From positions 186,001 through 250,000 of the forward strand of contig JAKFFE010000033.1 of NCBI GenBank assembly GCA_036675345.1: a stretch of 64,000 nucleotides of DNA. Direction: 5' to 3'. This document shows, in pieces, positions 33,649 through 42,796 of this stretch. Source of the stretch: JALYOC01 sp036675345 (GTDB lineage Bacteria; Myxococcota; Myxococcia; Myxococcales; Myxococcaceae). A program made the translations under genes and the position numbers. The stretch's first letter is position 1, and each line of letters opens with the position of its first letter. The notes under the pieces are model-generated. The model was not told the DNA's origin. It did not search any database and saw only the letters and a list, made by a program, of their open reading frames with translations.

Positions 33649-35349
33649 ATGAAGCGGCCCATGCGAACCCACCTCTCGCTCTCCTTGTTGTTGGCCGTCT
33701 CGCTGGCGTGCGCCCACGTTGAGCCCAAACCGGTCGAGGCCTCCCCCGCACCTGCCCCGGCACCGGTCCCGGAGCAGGCGGTGATCGTGGGCACGGTGGT
33801 GGGCGTGGATGGAAAGCCGGTGACCCTGGCCCAGGTGCACCTGGGCGCGGAGTCCCACCCGGTCAGCGCGGACGGAACCTTTCGGCTGCAGACCGCGCCG
33901 GTGGGCTACGCCAAGGTGCGCTTCAGCGCGGTCAGCCACGCGGAGGCGGAGACCTCGCTGTGGCTGGACCCCGGCGAGCACCGGGTGGAGGTGAAGCTGG
34001 GCACCCACCCGCGCGCGGCCAGCCTCGAGAAGGTGGGGCTGATCGTGGAGAAGAACGGGAAGCTGTCGATGAAGTCCGCGATCCCGATGCAGCGTCGGGC
34101 GGACGGCACCTTCGCGCTGACGGTGGAGGCTCCGGCGGGCCGCTTCGCGTATCAGTTGCTCCACGTCACCACCGTCGGCAACACCATGAACGGCACCCAG
34201 GCGGACCGCTTCGAGTACGACGGCGGCGGCGACTACCTCAGCGTGCTGGACGCTCCCGGTGGGGCGCTGGAGGTGGTGTTCGATCCCCGGAAGCTGCCGG
34301 TGGCCGACGGCAAGCTGGCCCTCACCCTGGCCCATCCCCGCGACGCTCGGGTGGCCCAGCTGGTGGCGGACCTGGAAGAGCGGGAGGCGGGCATCCAGCA
34401 GGCCGGGCTGGCGGCGTCGAAAAGCGGCACCGACATCAAGGCGGCGGTGCAGGCGTTCCTGGCCGGCAGCCCTCACCAGCGGGCGTTCGTCACCGCGCTG
34501 GCCACCGAGAAGGATCCCGCGATCCGCCAGGTGCTGCTGGTGGCCGCCCAGTCGGAGTTCGTCACCGGCGCCGACTCCCCGCGGCTGGCGGATGCGGCGC
34601 TGACCGAGATCGCGTCCGGCGCCACGGTGTGGGGGATCAACCCCGGCGCGCTGGTGTCGATGGCCAATGCCGCCTCCGACCCGGCGTGGGCCAAGACCTA
34701 CGTGGACTCGGTGATCGCCTCCCACCCGGTGCCGGAGGTCTCGGCCGCGGCGCTGCTGCACCGGCTGCGTCAGGCGATTACCGTCGGGGACGCCGCCACC
34801 GCCCAGGCCTCATTCCAGGAGCTGACCACCCGCTTTCCCGACTCGCGCTACGCCTTCCTGGCCAACCGGCTCAACCCCACTGCCGCGGTCCAGGCCGGCG
34901 CGCAGGTGCCTCAGTTCTCCTTCCCCCGCTGGGAGAAGCCGCAGGAGCAGCTCACCCCCGCCTCGTTGAAGGGGAAGACCTACCTGATCAGCCTGTGGGC
35001 CAGCTGGTGCAAGCCCTGCATCGCCAAGCTGCCCACCCTGCACGCGCTGCAGGCCCGGTACGGCAAGCAGGGCTTCACCGTGGTGGCGGTGGCGATCCAG
35101 GACCAGCGGGAGGCGGTGGAGACCTTCCGTCAGGACAACGCCCAGAAGTGGCCCATGCCCTGGCCGCACGCCTATGTGCCAATGGATCAGGCGGACGCGG
35201 TGATGAAGCAACTGAGCGCGGTGGGCCTGCCCTCCTCGATCCTGGTGGGGCCGGACGGGAAGATCCTGGCCACCAACACCCAGGTGGACGAGCAGGGACT
35301 GGAGAAGCTGGTCGAGGCGGCGATGGCCCAGCCCACCTCGAAGCGCTGA
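33649..35349 (+). CDS. Lipoprotein with C-terminal thioredoxin (TlpA-like) domain
   Basis: The 566-residue product has a lipobox (LLLAVSLACAH) and a Pro/Ala linker, then a beta domain with GTVVGVDGKPVTLAQVHLGAE, as in carboxypeptidase-like regions. The middle is helical with TPR-like sequence (ASFQELTTRFPDSRYAFLA). The last 140 residues are a TlpA/ResA domain with SLWASWCKPCIAKLPTL (CxxC at residues 454 and 457) and VGLPSSILVGPDGKI with the cis-Pro site. It should reduce disulfides on envelope proteins. AAGGGGGG precedes the ATG. Confidence 0.88.
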   Translation: MKRPMRTHLSLSLLLAVSLACAHVEPKPVEASPAPAPAPVPEQAVIVGTVVGVDGKPVTLAQVHLGAESHPVSADGTFRLQTAPVGYAKVRFSAVSHAEAETSLWLDPGEHRVEVKLGTHPRAASLEKVGLIVEKNGKLSMKSAIPMQRRADGTFALTVEAPAGRFAYQLLHVTTVGNTMNGTQADRFEYDGGGDYLSVLDAPGGALEVVFDPRKLPVADGKLALTLAHPRDARVAQLVADLEEREAGIQQAGLAASKSGTDIKAAVQAFLAGSPHQRAFVTALATEKDPAIRQVLLVAAQSEFVTGADSPRLADAALTEIASGATVWGINPGALVSMANAASDPAWAKTYVDSVIASHPVPEVSAAALLHRLRQAITVGDAATAQASFQELTTRFPDSRYAFLANRLNPTAAVQAGAQVPQFSFPRWEKPQEQLTPASLKGKTYLISLWASWCKPCIAKLPTLHALQARYGKQGFTVVAVAIQDQREAVETFRQDNAQKWPMPWPHAYVPMDQADAVMKQLSAVGLPSSILVGPDGKILATNTQVDEQGLEKLVEAAMAQPTSKR

Positions 35350-35367
35350 GCAACGCCCGTCGCAATA

Positions 35368-35449
35368 AAAAGGGGACGGGCTACATTTTCAGGTCTTCAG
35401 ATTGCAGTTAATGCAATCGACACACCCGAAAATGTAGCCTGTCCCCTTT
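35368..35449. repeat. REP-like palindrome, copy 2 (longest)
   Basis: Arms AAAGGGGACGGGCTACATTTTC and the matching right arm (with one wobble) enclose a 38-base loop. It lies between the convergent thioredoxin-fold and barrel genes, 18 bp after a stop codon and 24 bp before the other, so it could also serve as a transcription terminator in both directions. It is the copy with the longest loop and the most divergent arms. Confidence 0.8.
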
Positions 35450-35473
35450 ATCAACTCAGTGCGTCAGGTTCGA

Positions 35474-36367
35474 CTACCGGCCGCGACCCCGCCGGCGGCT
35501 GCGCGGGCGATCCTCGTCGCTGGGGCGACGGTCGCTGCCGCCGAGGTCGAACTCGTAGGTGAAGCCCAGCAGCCCGCGGACCAGGTAGATCTCCTGCAGG
35601 TCGGGCACCAGGGCCACGCCGATCGCCGCCTCCAGCACCAGGTTGGGGATGGTCTCCAGCCGCAGGTGGGGCAATACCTCCAGCTGGTTGGCGTTGTCGT
35701 TCCACACCGGGGTGATCACCGGATCCAGGTAGAAGCGGCCGTTGAGCTCCACGCCCAGCAGCAGGTCGTCGCTGAGGTTGTAGGCCAGCGCCACGTCGTA
35801 GCGCAGCGCGTCCGGGACATCGAAGTCCGCCGCGGCGCCCCGGTCGCGGACCCCGTGGTACAGGTAGCCCAGGTTGGCCATCAGCCGCAGGTCGCGGGTA
35901 AAGCGCACCTCGGCGATGAAGCTGGCCTCCGCGTCCAGGGTGCCGTCGGAGAGCGCGGGGGGAATGATGTCGAACCCGCTGGGACCGGACGGGATCGTTC
36001 CCCGCAGCCACACCCCCATCGCCACCATCCGGGTGTCCACGAAGGTCCACTGCAGGCCGATCGGGATGTCCCCCAGGAACGCGCGGAAGTTGGGCGAGCT
36101 GGGCACATCCAGCAGCAGGAACTCCACGTAGGCGTTGAGCTCCAGGCCCTCCACCAGGCCAATCCGCAGTCCGGGGGAGAGCTGGTGGTAGGGCAAGGCT
36201 CCCACCGAGCCGGAGCCGCGGCCGGCGAAGAAGCCCTGGTAGCGCAGCCCCAGCTCAAAGTTCAGCGGGCTGGTGGTCTCCGCCGTACGGGTCATCATCG
36301 CCCGGAAGGGACGAGCCTCGGCGAGGGTGGTCAAGGACAGCAAGGCAACTAAAACAAGGGCTCTCAT
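35474..36367 (-). CDS. Outer-membrane-like beta-barrel protein
   Basis: The 297-residue product has a signal peptide (RALVLVALLSLTTLAEA). The mature part alternates along strand-like segments (FELGLRYQGFF, GLRIGLVEGLELNAYVEFLLLDV, RYDVALAYNLSDDLLLGVELNGRFYLD) with turns rich in Asp, Asn and Gly, as in porin- or autotransporter-like barrels. The C-terminus is unusual: after FTYEFDLGG it ends in a run of Arg (RPRSRRRGRGR) that would lie outside a barrel. No family was named. The ATG at 36367 has only a weak ribosome site. Confidence 0.65.
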   Translation of the reverse strand: MRALVLVALLSLTTLAEARPFRAMMTRTAETTSPLNFELGLRYQGFFAGRGSGSVGALPYHQLSPGLRIGLVEGLELNAYVEFLLLDVPSSPNFRAFLGDIPIGLQWTFVDTRMVAMGVWLRGTIPSGPSGFDIIPPALSDGTLDAEASFIAEVRFTRDLRLMANLGYLYHGVRDRGAAADFDVPDALRYDVALAYNLSDDLLLGVELNGRFYLDPVITPVWNDNANQLEVLPHLRLETIPNLVLEAAIGVALVPDLQEIYLVRGLLGFTYEFDLGGSDRRPSDEDRPRSRRRGRGR

Positions 36368-36444
36368 GGCGGGAGAGTAGGCCACCCGCACTCTCCGCTG
36401 GGGAATCACTTCACCGTTGCCCCTGAATACAGGCCTTGTATCCA

Positions 36445-37341
36445 TCAGCCGACGTTTCGCGGTGCCGTGCCCGGCGGAGGCAGCTGCGCGTGGAGCCAGG
36501 CCGCCGCCTCCTTCCACAGGGTGTCGCGAAAGCGGGGACGGAAGAACCCGAAGTGGCCAATCTTCTTCGCGCCCGCGTGGTGCGGTTCCACCACCCGCAG
36601 CTCGCCCCGGGTGGCGGTGAAGAAGTCCACCAGCGCGCGCACGGTCGGCTCCGGGGCGTAGCGGTCGTCGGAGATCGCATAGGAGCGCAGCGGCCGCTGG
36701 AAGCTGCCAAAGCCCAGCCCGCCCCTGGGTGCCGCGTAGCTGAAGACGTACTTCGGATCGCGGCCCCACTGGGCCCACTCCCGGGCCACCCCGGAGGGGA
36801 CGTCCTCCCCCATCCCCAGCCGGCCCAGGGGCAGAAAGCCCAGGGTCCGGGTGAAGAAGGGGACCGCCAGGTGCCACAGCGCCCAGATCGCGTACTTCCC
36901 CGCTCCCGGCCACAGCCGCCAGTAGCCGCTCTGGGAGGCCACCAGCAGCGCCGCCGAGACCCGCTCCAGCCGCGGCACCAGGGCCAGCAATTGACCCCCG
37001 ATGCTGTGCCCCACGTAGAGCAGCGGCAGGCGGGGGAAGCGGCGCTCCAGCGCGTCCAGCGCGGCGCCCAGGTCCTCCTCCGCCCAGCGGTGGACCGAGG
37101 CTTCGAAGCCCCGCAGCGAGGCCGGCGCCGATCCACCGATCCCGCGGTAGTCGAGGATCAGCGTGGCGAACCCCTGGCTGGCGAGGTGCTGGGCAAACGC
37201 GGCGTAGAACGCGCGCGGCACGCCCATCGCCCCGGCGATCAGCACCGCCCCGTTCGGGGAGGCCGGGGGGGAGAACAGGGTGGCGGCCAACGGGTGCGGG
37301 GCGGAGAGCGGGAGGTCCTCTCCCAGTGCGGGCTCGGTCAT
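36445..37341 (-). CDS. Alpha/beta hydrolase
   Basis: The 298-residue protein has an alpha/beta-hydrolase fold: GAMGVPRAFY as the oxyanion region, TLILDYRGIGGS, the nucleophile elbow LLYVGHSIGGQLL with Ser, and a late His in KKIGHFGFFRPRF. It belongs to the serine-aminopeptidase/lysophospholipase-like group of unknown substrate. No signal peptide. It is divergent from glpD with 199 bp between the starts, and no gene is seen in that stretch. Confidence 0.88.
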   Translation of the reverse strand: MTEPALGEDLPLSAPHPLAATLFSPPASPNGAVLIAGAMGVPRAFYAAFAQHLASQGFATLILDYRGIGGSAPASLRGFEASVHRWAEEDLGAALDALERRFPRLPLLYVGHSIGGQLLALVPRLERVSAALLVASQSGYWRLWPGAGKYAIWALWHLAVPFFTRTLGFLPLGRLGMGEDVPSGVAREWAQWGRDPKYVFSYAAPRGGLGFGSFQRPLRSYAISDDRYAPEPTVRALVDFFTATRGELRVVEPHHAGAKKIGHFGFFRPRFRDTLWKEAAAWLHAQLPPPGTAPRNVG

Positions 37342-37540
37342 GGGCCATGGCTTCTAATGGCATTCCCACCCGGATGCCGGGTCCGGCAATTCCGCGCTGG
37401 TGGAAACGGCGCTGGGAGTTGTCTGCCGCCCAGCGGCTTGGCATGAGTGGGTGGTGGCGGCCGAACAGGTGGACTGCGGGTGGCCTTGCTGCGGGACCCG
37501 CCCCCACCCACCTTCGGCTTCCCCCTGACTCGCGAAGACC

Positions 37541-39253
37541 ATGAGCTCCGTCCCCCACCGTCCGCTGCCCCGTGCCGAGCGCCTCGCCGCGCTGGCCACC
37601 CAGTCCTTCGATCTCCTGGTGATTGGCGGAGGGATCACCGGTTGCGGAGTGGCCCGCGACGCGGCGCTGCGAGGCCTCCAGGTGGCCCTGGTGGAGCGGG
37701 AGGACTTCGGCAGCGGGACCAGCAGCCGCTCCTCCCGGTTGATCCACGGGGGGCTGCGTTACCTGGAGCACGGTCATCTGCGGCTGGTGTTCGAGGCCAG
37801 CACCGAGCGGCGGCTGCTGCTCAAGCTGGCGCCCCACCTGGTGCGGCCGCTGGCGTTCACCTGGCCGGTCTACAAGGGGTCGCGGGTGCCCCGCTGGAAG
37901 CTCAACGCCGGGCTGATGCTGTACGACGCGCTGGCGCTGTTCCGGAACGTGAAGGGCCACGCGCAGCTCTCCGCCAAGAAGGTCGCCGAGCACGAGCCGA
38001 GCCTGCGCACCGACGGGCTGACCGGCGGGGCGCGCTACTACGACGCGGCCACCGACGACGCGCGGCTGACCGCGGCCAACGCGCTGGGCGCGGCGGCGGC
38101 CGGAGCCACGGTGGTGAACCACGCCCAGGTCACCGGGCTGCTGTTCGCCGCAGAGAAGGCCTGCGGGGCGGAGGTGCGGGACACCCTCACCGGGAAGACG
38201 GTCAAGGTCTCCGCCCGCGCGGTGGTCAACGCCAGCGGGCCGTGGAGCGATGAGATCCGCCGGCTGGAGCAGGGCGAGACCTCCACCGCCCTGGTGCGCG
38301 GCAGCAAGGGCGTCCACCTGGCGGTCCCCCGGGAGCGGATCGGCAACCAGGAGGCGCTGACCCTGCTCTCCTCGGTGGACGGGCGGGTGTACTTCGTCCT
38401 CCCCTCCGGGCCGCACGCGATCATCGGCACCACCGAGACCGCCACCAGCGCCCATCCGGCGGAGGTCCGGGCCAACGAGACCGACGTGGCCTACCTGCTG
38501 GCCTCCGCCAACGCCTTCTTCCCGGAGGCGAAGCTGACCCGGAAGGATGTGATCAGCGCCTGGGCCGGGATCCGCCCGCTGGCTGCCAGCGGCTACGACG
38601 ACAAGGGCGGCGCCAACAGCGCGTCCCGCGAGCACGTGGTCTCGGTCAGCCGCAGCGGGGTGGTGGGAATCAGCGGCGGCAAGCTGACCACCTACCGGGT
38701 GATGGCCGCGGACGTGGTCAACGCGGTGGAGCGCCAGCTGGCCCTGCCCCACCGCGAGCCGACCACCGACAAGATCCCGCTCCCCGGGGGGGACTTCACC
38801 TCGGTGGAGGCGGAGAAGGCGGCGGCGCTGGAGGCGCTGGGCGATCCGGACCTGGCGGCCACCGCCGCGCACCTGGTGGCCTCCTACGGCCGGGACTGGC
38901 GCCAGGTGCTGGCCCTGACCCGGGAGCGGCCGGAGCTGGCGCTGCCGATCGTGGAGGAGCTGCCGTATTTGTGCGCGGAGGCGGTGTACGCCGCCCGCTT
39001 CGAGCTGGCGGAGACGCTGGCGGACATCCTGATCCGCCGGACCAAGATCGCCTTCCAGACCCGGGACATGGGCCAGGCGGCGGCGGCGGAGCTGGCCCCG
39101 CTGCTGGCCTCCACCCTGGGCTGGTCGGAGGCGGAGGTCGCCGCGCAGGTGGAACGCTACCGGGCGGACGCGGAGCGGATCTTCCGGATCGATCCCCCGG
39201 AGGCCAGGAGCGTGGCGGCCAACGAGGACTCTCCCCAGCGGGCGGCCTCCTAG
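37541..39253 (+). CDS. glpD: Glycerol-3-phosphate dehydrogenase, FAD-dependent (GlpD)
   Basis: The 570-residue enzyme oxidises glycerol-3-phosphate to dihydroxyacetone phosphate, passing electrons to quinone. The FAD fingerprint LLVIGGGITGCGVARDAALRGL is at residues 24-47, followed by REDFGSGTSSRSSRLIHGGLRYLEHG and a C-terminal DAO_C-type domain. Glycerol kinase lies 10 kb away on the same strand, so the two are not one operon here. GCGAAGACC before the ATG is a modest ribosome site. Confidence 0.93.
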   Translation: MSSVPHRPLPRAERLAALATQSFDLLVIGGGITGCGVARDAALRGLQVALVEREDFGSGTSSRSSRLIHGGLRYLEHGHLRLVFEASTERRLLLKLAPHLVRPLAFTWPVYKGSRVPRWKLNAGLMLYDALALFRNVKGHAQLSAKKVAEHEPSLRTDGLTGGARYYDAATDDARLTAANALGAAAAGATVVNHAQVTGLLFAAEKACGAEVRDTLTGKTVKVSARAVVNASGPWSDEIRRLEQGETSTALVRGSKGVHLAVPRERIGNQEALTLLSSVDGRVYFVLPSGPHAIIGTTETATSAHPAEVRANETDVAYLLASANAFFPEAKLTRKDVISAWAGIRPLAASGYDDKGGANSASREHVVSVSRSGVVGISGGKLTTYRVMAADVVNAVERQLALPHREPTTDKIPLPGGDFTSVEAEKAAALEALGDPDLAATAAHLVASYGRDWRQVLALTRERPELALPIVEELPYLCAEAVYAARFELAETLADILIRRTKIAFQTRDMGQAAAAELAPLLASTLGWSEAEVAAQVERYRADAERIFRIDPPEARSVAANEDSPQRAAS

Positions 39254-39353
39254 CTTCAGCCTCCGGGCGGTGAGCAGCTTTCACACCGCGGCGCGGTCCG
39301 GAGACGATCCGGCGGGTCACCGCCGGCGGCTTGGAAGCGAGCTCCGATCGCGG

Positions 39354-39614
39354 TCAGGAGGCGATCCGCTGCTGCTCCTCGGAGATCCCGGGAGAGGCCT
39401 TGGCCCACTCCTCCAGCCGATCCAGGCGCTCGTGCAGCTCGTCCCGCTTGAGCTCCAGCTCGGCGATGCGGGCCTCCAGCTCCGGGGAGTTGGCGCGGGT
39501 GCGGGCGAACAGCGAGCGGATCAGCTCGTCGGTGACCTTCTCCAACTGGCGGGTGACGCGGGCCAGGGCGTTCCCGGCGGCAGAGTGACGGTGGGTGATG
39601 GAGAGGACCGACAT
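39354..39614 (-). CDS. Small coiled-coil protein
   Basis: The 86-residue product is almost entirely helical with heptad-like spacing (LARVTRQLEKVTDELIRSLF, ELEARIAELELKRDELHERLDRLEEW). No cysteines or membrane helix. It may be a dimerisation or adaptor protein. The ATG has a poor ribosome site, and the annotation rests on codon use and the coiled-coil pattern. Function unknown. Confidence 0.5.
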   Translation of the reverse strand: MSVLSITHRHSAAGNALARVTRQLEKVTDELIRSLFARTRANSPELEARIAELELKRDELHERLDRLEEWAKASPGISEEQQRIAS

Positions 39615-39746
39615 GACGTGGGTCCGCTAGAGCAAAGTCGCGGCCAACCGCCGGCCCCCGTCATTCCGCGGGCTTGGAGGGAGTGGTAGCGAAGACTTCC
39701 GGTAGAGTTTCCCGGAACCTCGCGAACCCGGTCTGAACAATCCCGG

Positions 39747-40349
39747 TCAACGGCCCTGGCGGCTCCAGGTGCAGCTGAACTCGTGGTGCGGGTCACCGCG
39801 GCTGGTGCAGAGGGTCTCCCCCGCCGACTCGCTCACGCCCAGGCCCAGCGCCTCCATGGTGGCGATCATCCAGCCCTCCATCAGCCGGCAGTGCACCGGG
39901 GCCATGGCGGGAAAGCCGGTGATCCGCAGGGTGGTCAGCTCCGGCGCCCAGGCGGTGGCCTCCATCGTCCCCGCCTGGCGGTAGTAGCTGGGCCACACCC
40001 GCGAGCAGCCGCGGATCAGTCGCTCCGGGCTGGCGATGGCCAGGTAGATCCGGAAGATGCTGTTGATGTCCTTGACCCCGGAGCTGGCGCCCAGCCGACG
40101 GCCGTAGCCCGGGTCGCCGTGGCCCAGGCGCTGCTCCAGCGCGGTAAGGAACCCGGCGAAGGCGGCGTACGGATACCAGCCGCTGTGGCGGATCCGGCTG
40201 GCGAAGGCCTTCCGGGTCTCCTCCCCCGCGGCCGCCACCACCGCGGTCAGCTCCGCGGCCCCGTGGGATTCCTTCACCGAACGGATGATCCCCAGAAAGG
40301 CGCGGCCGCTGGCCTCGGGCACCGCCGCCGGTGGAGTGGGAACGCTCAT
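39747..40349 (-). CDS. TIGR02265/DUF2378-like protein (myxobacterial)
   Basis: The 200-residue protein resembles the TIGR02265/DUF2378 family of myxobacteria: a helical first half, then SIFRIYLAIASPERLIRGCSRVWPSYYRQ and TLRITGFPAMAPVHCRLMEGWMIATMEALG, with the late Cys in GETLCTSRGDPHHEFSCTW. Its fold may be V4R-like. The role is unknown. It is a family restricted to the phylum and supports the taxonomic guess. Confidence 0.55.
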   Translation of the reverse strand: MSVPTPPAAVPEASGRAFLGIIRSVKESHGAAELTAVVAAAGEETRKAFASRIRHSGWYPYAAFAGFLTALEQRLGHGDPGYGRRLGASSGVKDINSIFRIYLAIASPERLIRGCSRVWPSYYRQAGTMEATAWAPELTTLRITGFPAMAPVHCRLMEGWMIATMEALGLGVSESAGETLCTSRGDPHHEFSCTWSRQGR

Positions 40350-40480
40350 CCGGGCAGCCGGCTCTTCACTTCCATGGGCGGATTATCGGCCCCGGGTGAG
40401 AAAAGGTGCGGCGGTGTGGGACACCCGCCGTCCGGGGCACTTTCCCTAGCGAATCCAGGGACTTGACGCAATGAGACAAG

Positions 40481-40539
40481 AAAGGGGACAGGCTGCATTA
40501 TCGACGCAGTGGGTCGATAAAGCAGCCTGTCCCCTTTTT
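40481..40539. repeat. REP-like palindrome, copy 3
   Basis: The left arm AAAGGGGACAGGCTGCATT is the same as in copy 1, followed by ATCGAC; the right arm GTCGATAAAGCAGCCTGTCC pairs except for a few bases, and ends in a run of T. It stands 12 bp beyond the stop of the E1 beta gene, where a terminator is expected, so it may have been recruited as one. Confidence 0.8.
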
Positions 40540-40551
40540 CGACCGGTTGCG

Positions 40552-41607
40552 TTACGGCTGCTCGGCGGCGAGCTTCCGGATCGCTTCGGTGATGTCGTTC
40601 AGCTGGGGGACGGAGGCCATCTCCAGGGTGTCGGCCAGGCCGATCCCGGGGATGAACTTGCCGGCCAGCACCCGGGGCGGGGCGGAGAGCCGGTAGAAGT
40701 GGTCCTCCACCGCGCGGCGGGCCAGGTGCTCGCCGAAGTTGGTGACCTCGGTGTCCTCGTTCACGAACAGGATCCGGCCGGTCTTCTCGATCGACCGGGA
40801 GACGGTCTCCCAGTCGTAGGGCCACAGGGTCCGCAGGTCGATCACCTCCGCGTCCACCCCTTCCGCGGCCAGGGTGTTGGCGGCCTTGAGGCACAGCGGC
40901 TGGGTCCGCCCATAGCTGACCACGGTCAGCCCGCGGCCCTCGCGGACGATCTTCGCCTTGCCGATCGGGACGGTGTAGCCCTCCACCTTCGGCCAGTTGG
41001 CTTTCCACTGGCTGCGGTCCCCCAGCGGGGCATCGATCATCTTCGAGAGCGCCTTGTCGTCGTCCGGCTCACCCGGGATCCGCTCCTCGCCCTTCACCCG
41101 CAGCAGCGCCTTGGGCTTGAGGAACATCACCGGGTTCTGGTCCTGACAGGCGGACAGCATCAGCCCGTACGCGTCCAGCGGGGTAGACGGCATCACGATC
41201 TTCCACCCGGCGATGTGGGTGGCCGTCGCGTCGAAGGAATGCGAGTGGTAGATCGACCCGCGGATCCCCGAGCCCACCGGGCTCATCACCACCATCGGCA
41301 GGTGCCAGTCCCCGTTGCTGGACCAGCAGGTGTTCCCCGCCAGCTTGAGCAGGTCGATGGTGTTGTAGATGTAGTCGGCGAACTGGATCTCGGCCACCGG
41401 GCGGGAGCCGGCCATCGCCAGCCCCATCGCCGCGCCGATGATCCCGCGCTCGTCCAACGGTGCGTTCCACGCGTTCTTCAGACCCTGCGTGGCGGTGAAC
41501 ACGCCGCCCAGGGGCGGCCCCACATCTTCTCCAAAGATGTCGGTGACGCCGAGATTCTCCTCGGCGTAGTGCAGCGCCATGCGGATCGCCTGCGCCATGT
41601 TGGCCAT
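40552..41607 (-). CDS. 2-oxo acid dehydrogenase E1 component, beta subunit
   Basis: The 351-residue protein matches E1 beta subunits of branched-chain 2-oxo acid or pyruvate dehydrogenases: VTDIFGEDVGPPLGGVFTATQGL, ERGIIGAAMGLAMAGSRPVAEIQFADYI, and the C-terminal transketolase domain with VVSYGRTQPLCLKAANTLAAEGVDAEVIDLRTLWPYD. With the alpha subunit it decarboxylates a 2-oxo acid using thiamine diphosphate. The neighbour alpha gene ends two bases before it. The E2/E3 genes are not in the window. Branched-chain rather than pyruvate type is the likelier reading, since myxobacteria make iso-fatty acids from such CoAs. Confidence 0.9.
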   Translation of the reverse strand: MANMAQAIRMALHYAEENLGVTDIFGEDVGPPLGGVFTATQGLKNAWNAPLDERGIIGAAMGLAMAGSRPVAEIQFADYIYNTIDLLKLAGNTCWSSNGDWHLPMVVMSPVGSGIRGSIYHSHSFDATATHIAGWKIVMPSTPLDAYGLMLSACQDQNPVMFLKPKALLRVKGEERIPGEPDDDKALSKMIDAPLGDRSQWKANWPKVEGYTVPIGKAKIVREGRGLTVVSYGRTQPLCLKAANTLAAEGVDAEVIDLRTLWPYDWETVSRSIEKTGRILFVNEDTEVTNFGEHLARRAVEDHFYRLSAPPRVLAGKFIPGIGLADTLEMASVPQLNDITEAIRKLAAEQP

Positions 41608-41609
41608 GA

Positions 41610-42614
41610 CTACACGTCCTCCGCGAAGATGTGCTTCCAGATGGTGGAGCCGTCGGGCAGCGGCTCTTCGCGAGCGATCCGCGCCTTGTCGGCGATCTCA
41701 TTGCTCCAGCGCTCGCGGGCCTTGTCGATCTCCTGACGGGTCAACACGCCCTCCTTCTCCAGCCGGTCCTCGAACAGCTTCAGGCAGTCCGGCTCCTCGG
41801 TGACGTAGTTGGCGCCCGAGGCGGAGGAGTGGCCGTAGAGGCGGGAGACGTTGGCCTCCAGCAGGAACGGGCGGCGCTCCTTGCGCACGTACTCCATCGC
41901 CTGCTGCAGCTCCAGGTAGGCGTTGACCGGATCGTTGCCGTCGATGGTCTTGGTCCGCATCCCGAAGGCCTTGCCCCGCTCCGCCACCCGGGGCTCGCCG
42001 TGCTGGCCCTGGTAGGAGGTGGAGATGCCCCACTTGTTGTTGGTGACGATGATCAGGATCGGCAGCTCGGCGCCGGGGCGGGAGGACCACACCAGACAGG
42101 AGGCAAAGTCCCCTTCCGCGGTGCCGGCGTCTCCGCCGGTGACGATGGTGATCCCGTCTCCGCCGTGACGGCGCTGGGCCAGCCCGGTGCCGATGGCGAT
42201 CGAATACTGGACCTCGATCGGCGAGGACACCGGGGCGATGTTCCACTCCCGCTTGGAGAAGTGGCCGGCGAAGTTCCGCCCCCCCGAATACGGGTCGGTG
42301 GAGGTGTTCTTCATCTGCCGCAGGGCGCCGATCGGATCCTCCCCCATCGCCATCAGGGTGCCGGACTGCCGGTAGTGCGCGTGCAGGAAGTCGAAGTCCG
42401 GGCCCTGGCCCTTCTTCATCAGCAGGCCGAGCGGGACGTTGAACGCCTCCTCGCCCGGACCACCGATCCAGAAGTAACCGTGGCCCTGCTTGTACATCTG
42501 GATGAGCCGCTCCTCGAGGGCGCGGGTCTTCACCATCAGATCGTGCATCCGGGTCAGCAGCTCTTTGGGGAGCGCTCCCTGATCGCTGCTCTTGACCAGC
42601 TGGGGGCGTGACAT
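41610..42614 (-). CDS. 2-oxo acid dehydrogenase E1 component, alpha subunit
   Basis: The 334-residue protein has the E1 alpha pattern: an N-terminal helix LLTRMHDLMVKTRALEERLIQMYKQGHGYFWIGG, the thiamine-diphosphate motif GGDAGTAEGDFASCLVWSSRPGAELPILIIVTNN (an Asp-Ala-Gly variant of the usual Gly-Asp-Gly), and SRLYGHSSASGANYVTEE, a phosphorylation-loop-like segment. It starts with AGGA before ATG 42614 and is followed by the beta gene two bases after its stop, so the E1 heterotetramer is made from one transcript. Confidence 0.9.
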   Translation of the reverse strand: MSRPQLVKSSDQGALPKELLTRMHDLMVKTRALEERLIQMYKQGHGYFWIGGPGEEAFNVPLGLLMKKGQGPDFDFLHAHYRQSGTLMAMGEDPIGALRQMKNTSTDPYSGGRNFAGHFSKREWNIAPVSSPIEVQYSIAIGTGLAQRRHGGDGITIVTGGDAGTAEGDFASCLVWSSRPGAELPILIIVTNNKWGISTSYQGQHGEPRVAERGKAFGMRTKTIDGNDPVNAYLELQQAMEYVRKERRPFLLEANVSRLYGHSSASGANYVTEEPDCLKLFEDRLEKEGVLTRQEIDKARERWSNEIADKARIAREEPLPDGSTIWKHIFAEDV

Positions 42615-42796
42615 GGGGCGGTCCTGTATCCCATCTGGTGCGGTCCCGAAAAGCCGAACCGTGCCCCGCCACGCAAGCGGGCGCCGACGCGCTGCGGCAG
42701 ATCCCCCGCCTGCCCTCCGGTCATCCGGTCAGGCCTCCCCGGAGGACGTGCGCAACGTGCATCCAGGAACCTTTCAAACAGTCACAGGAGAGACCC

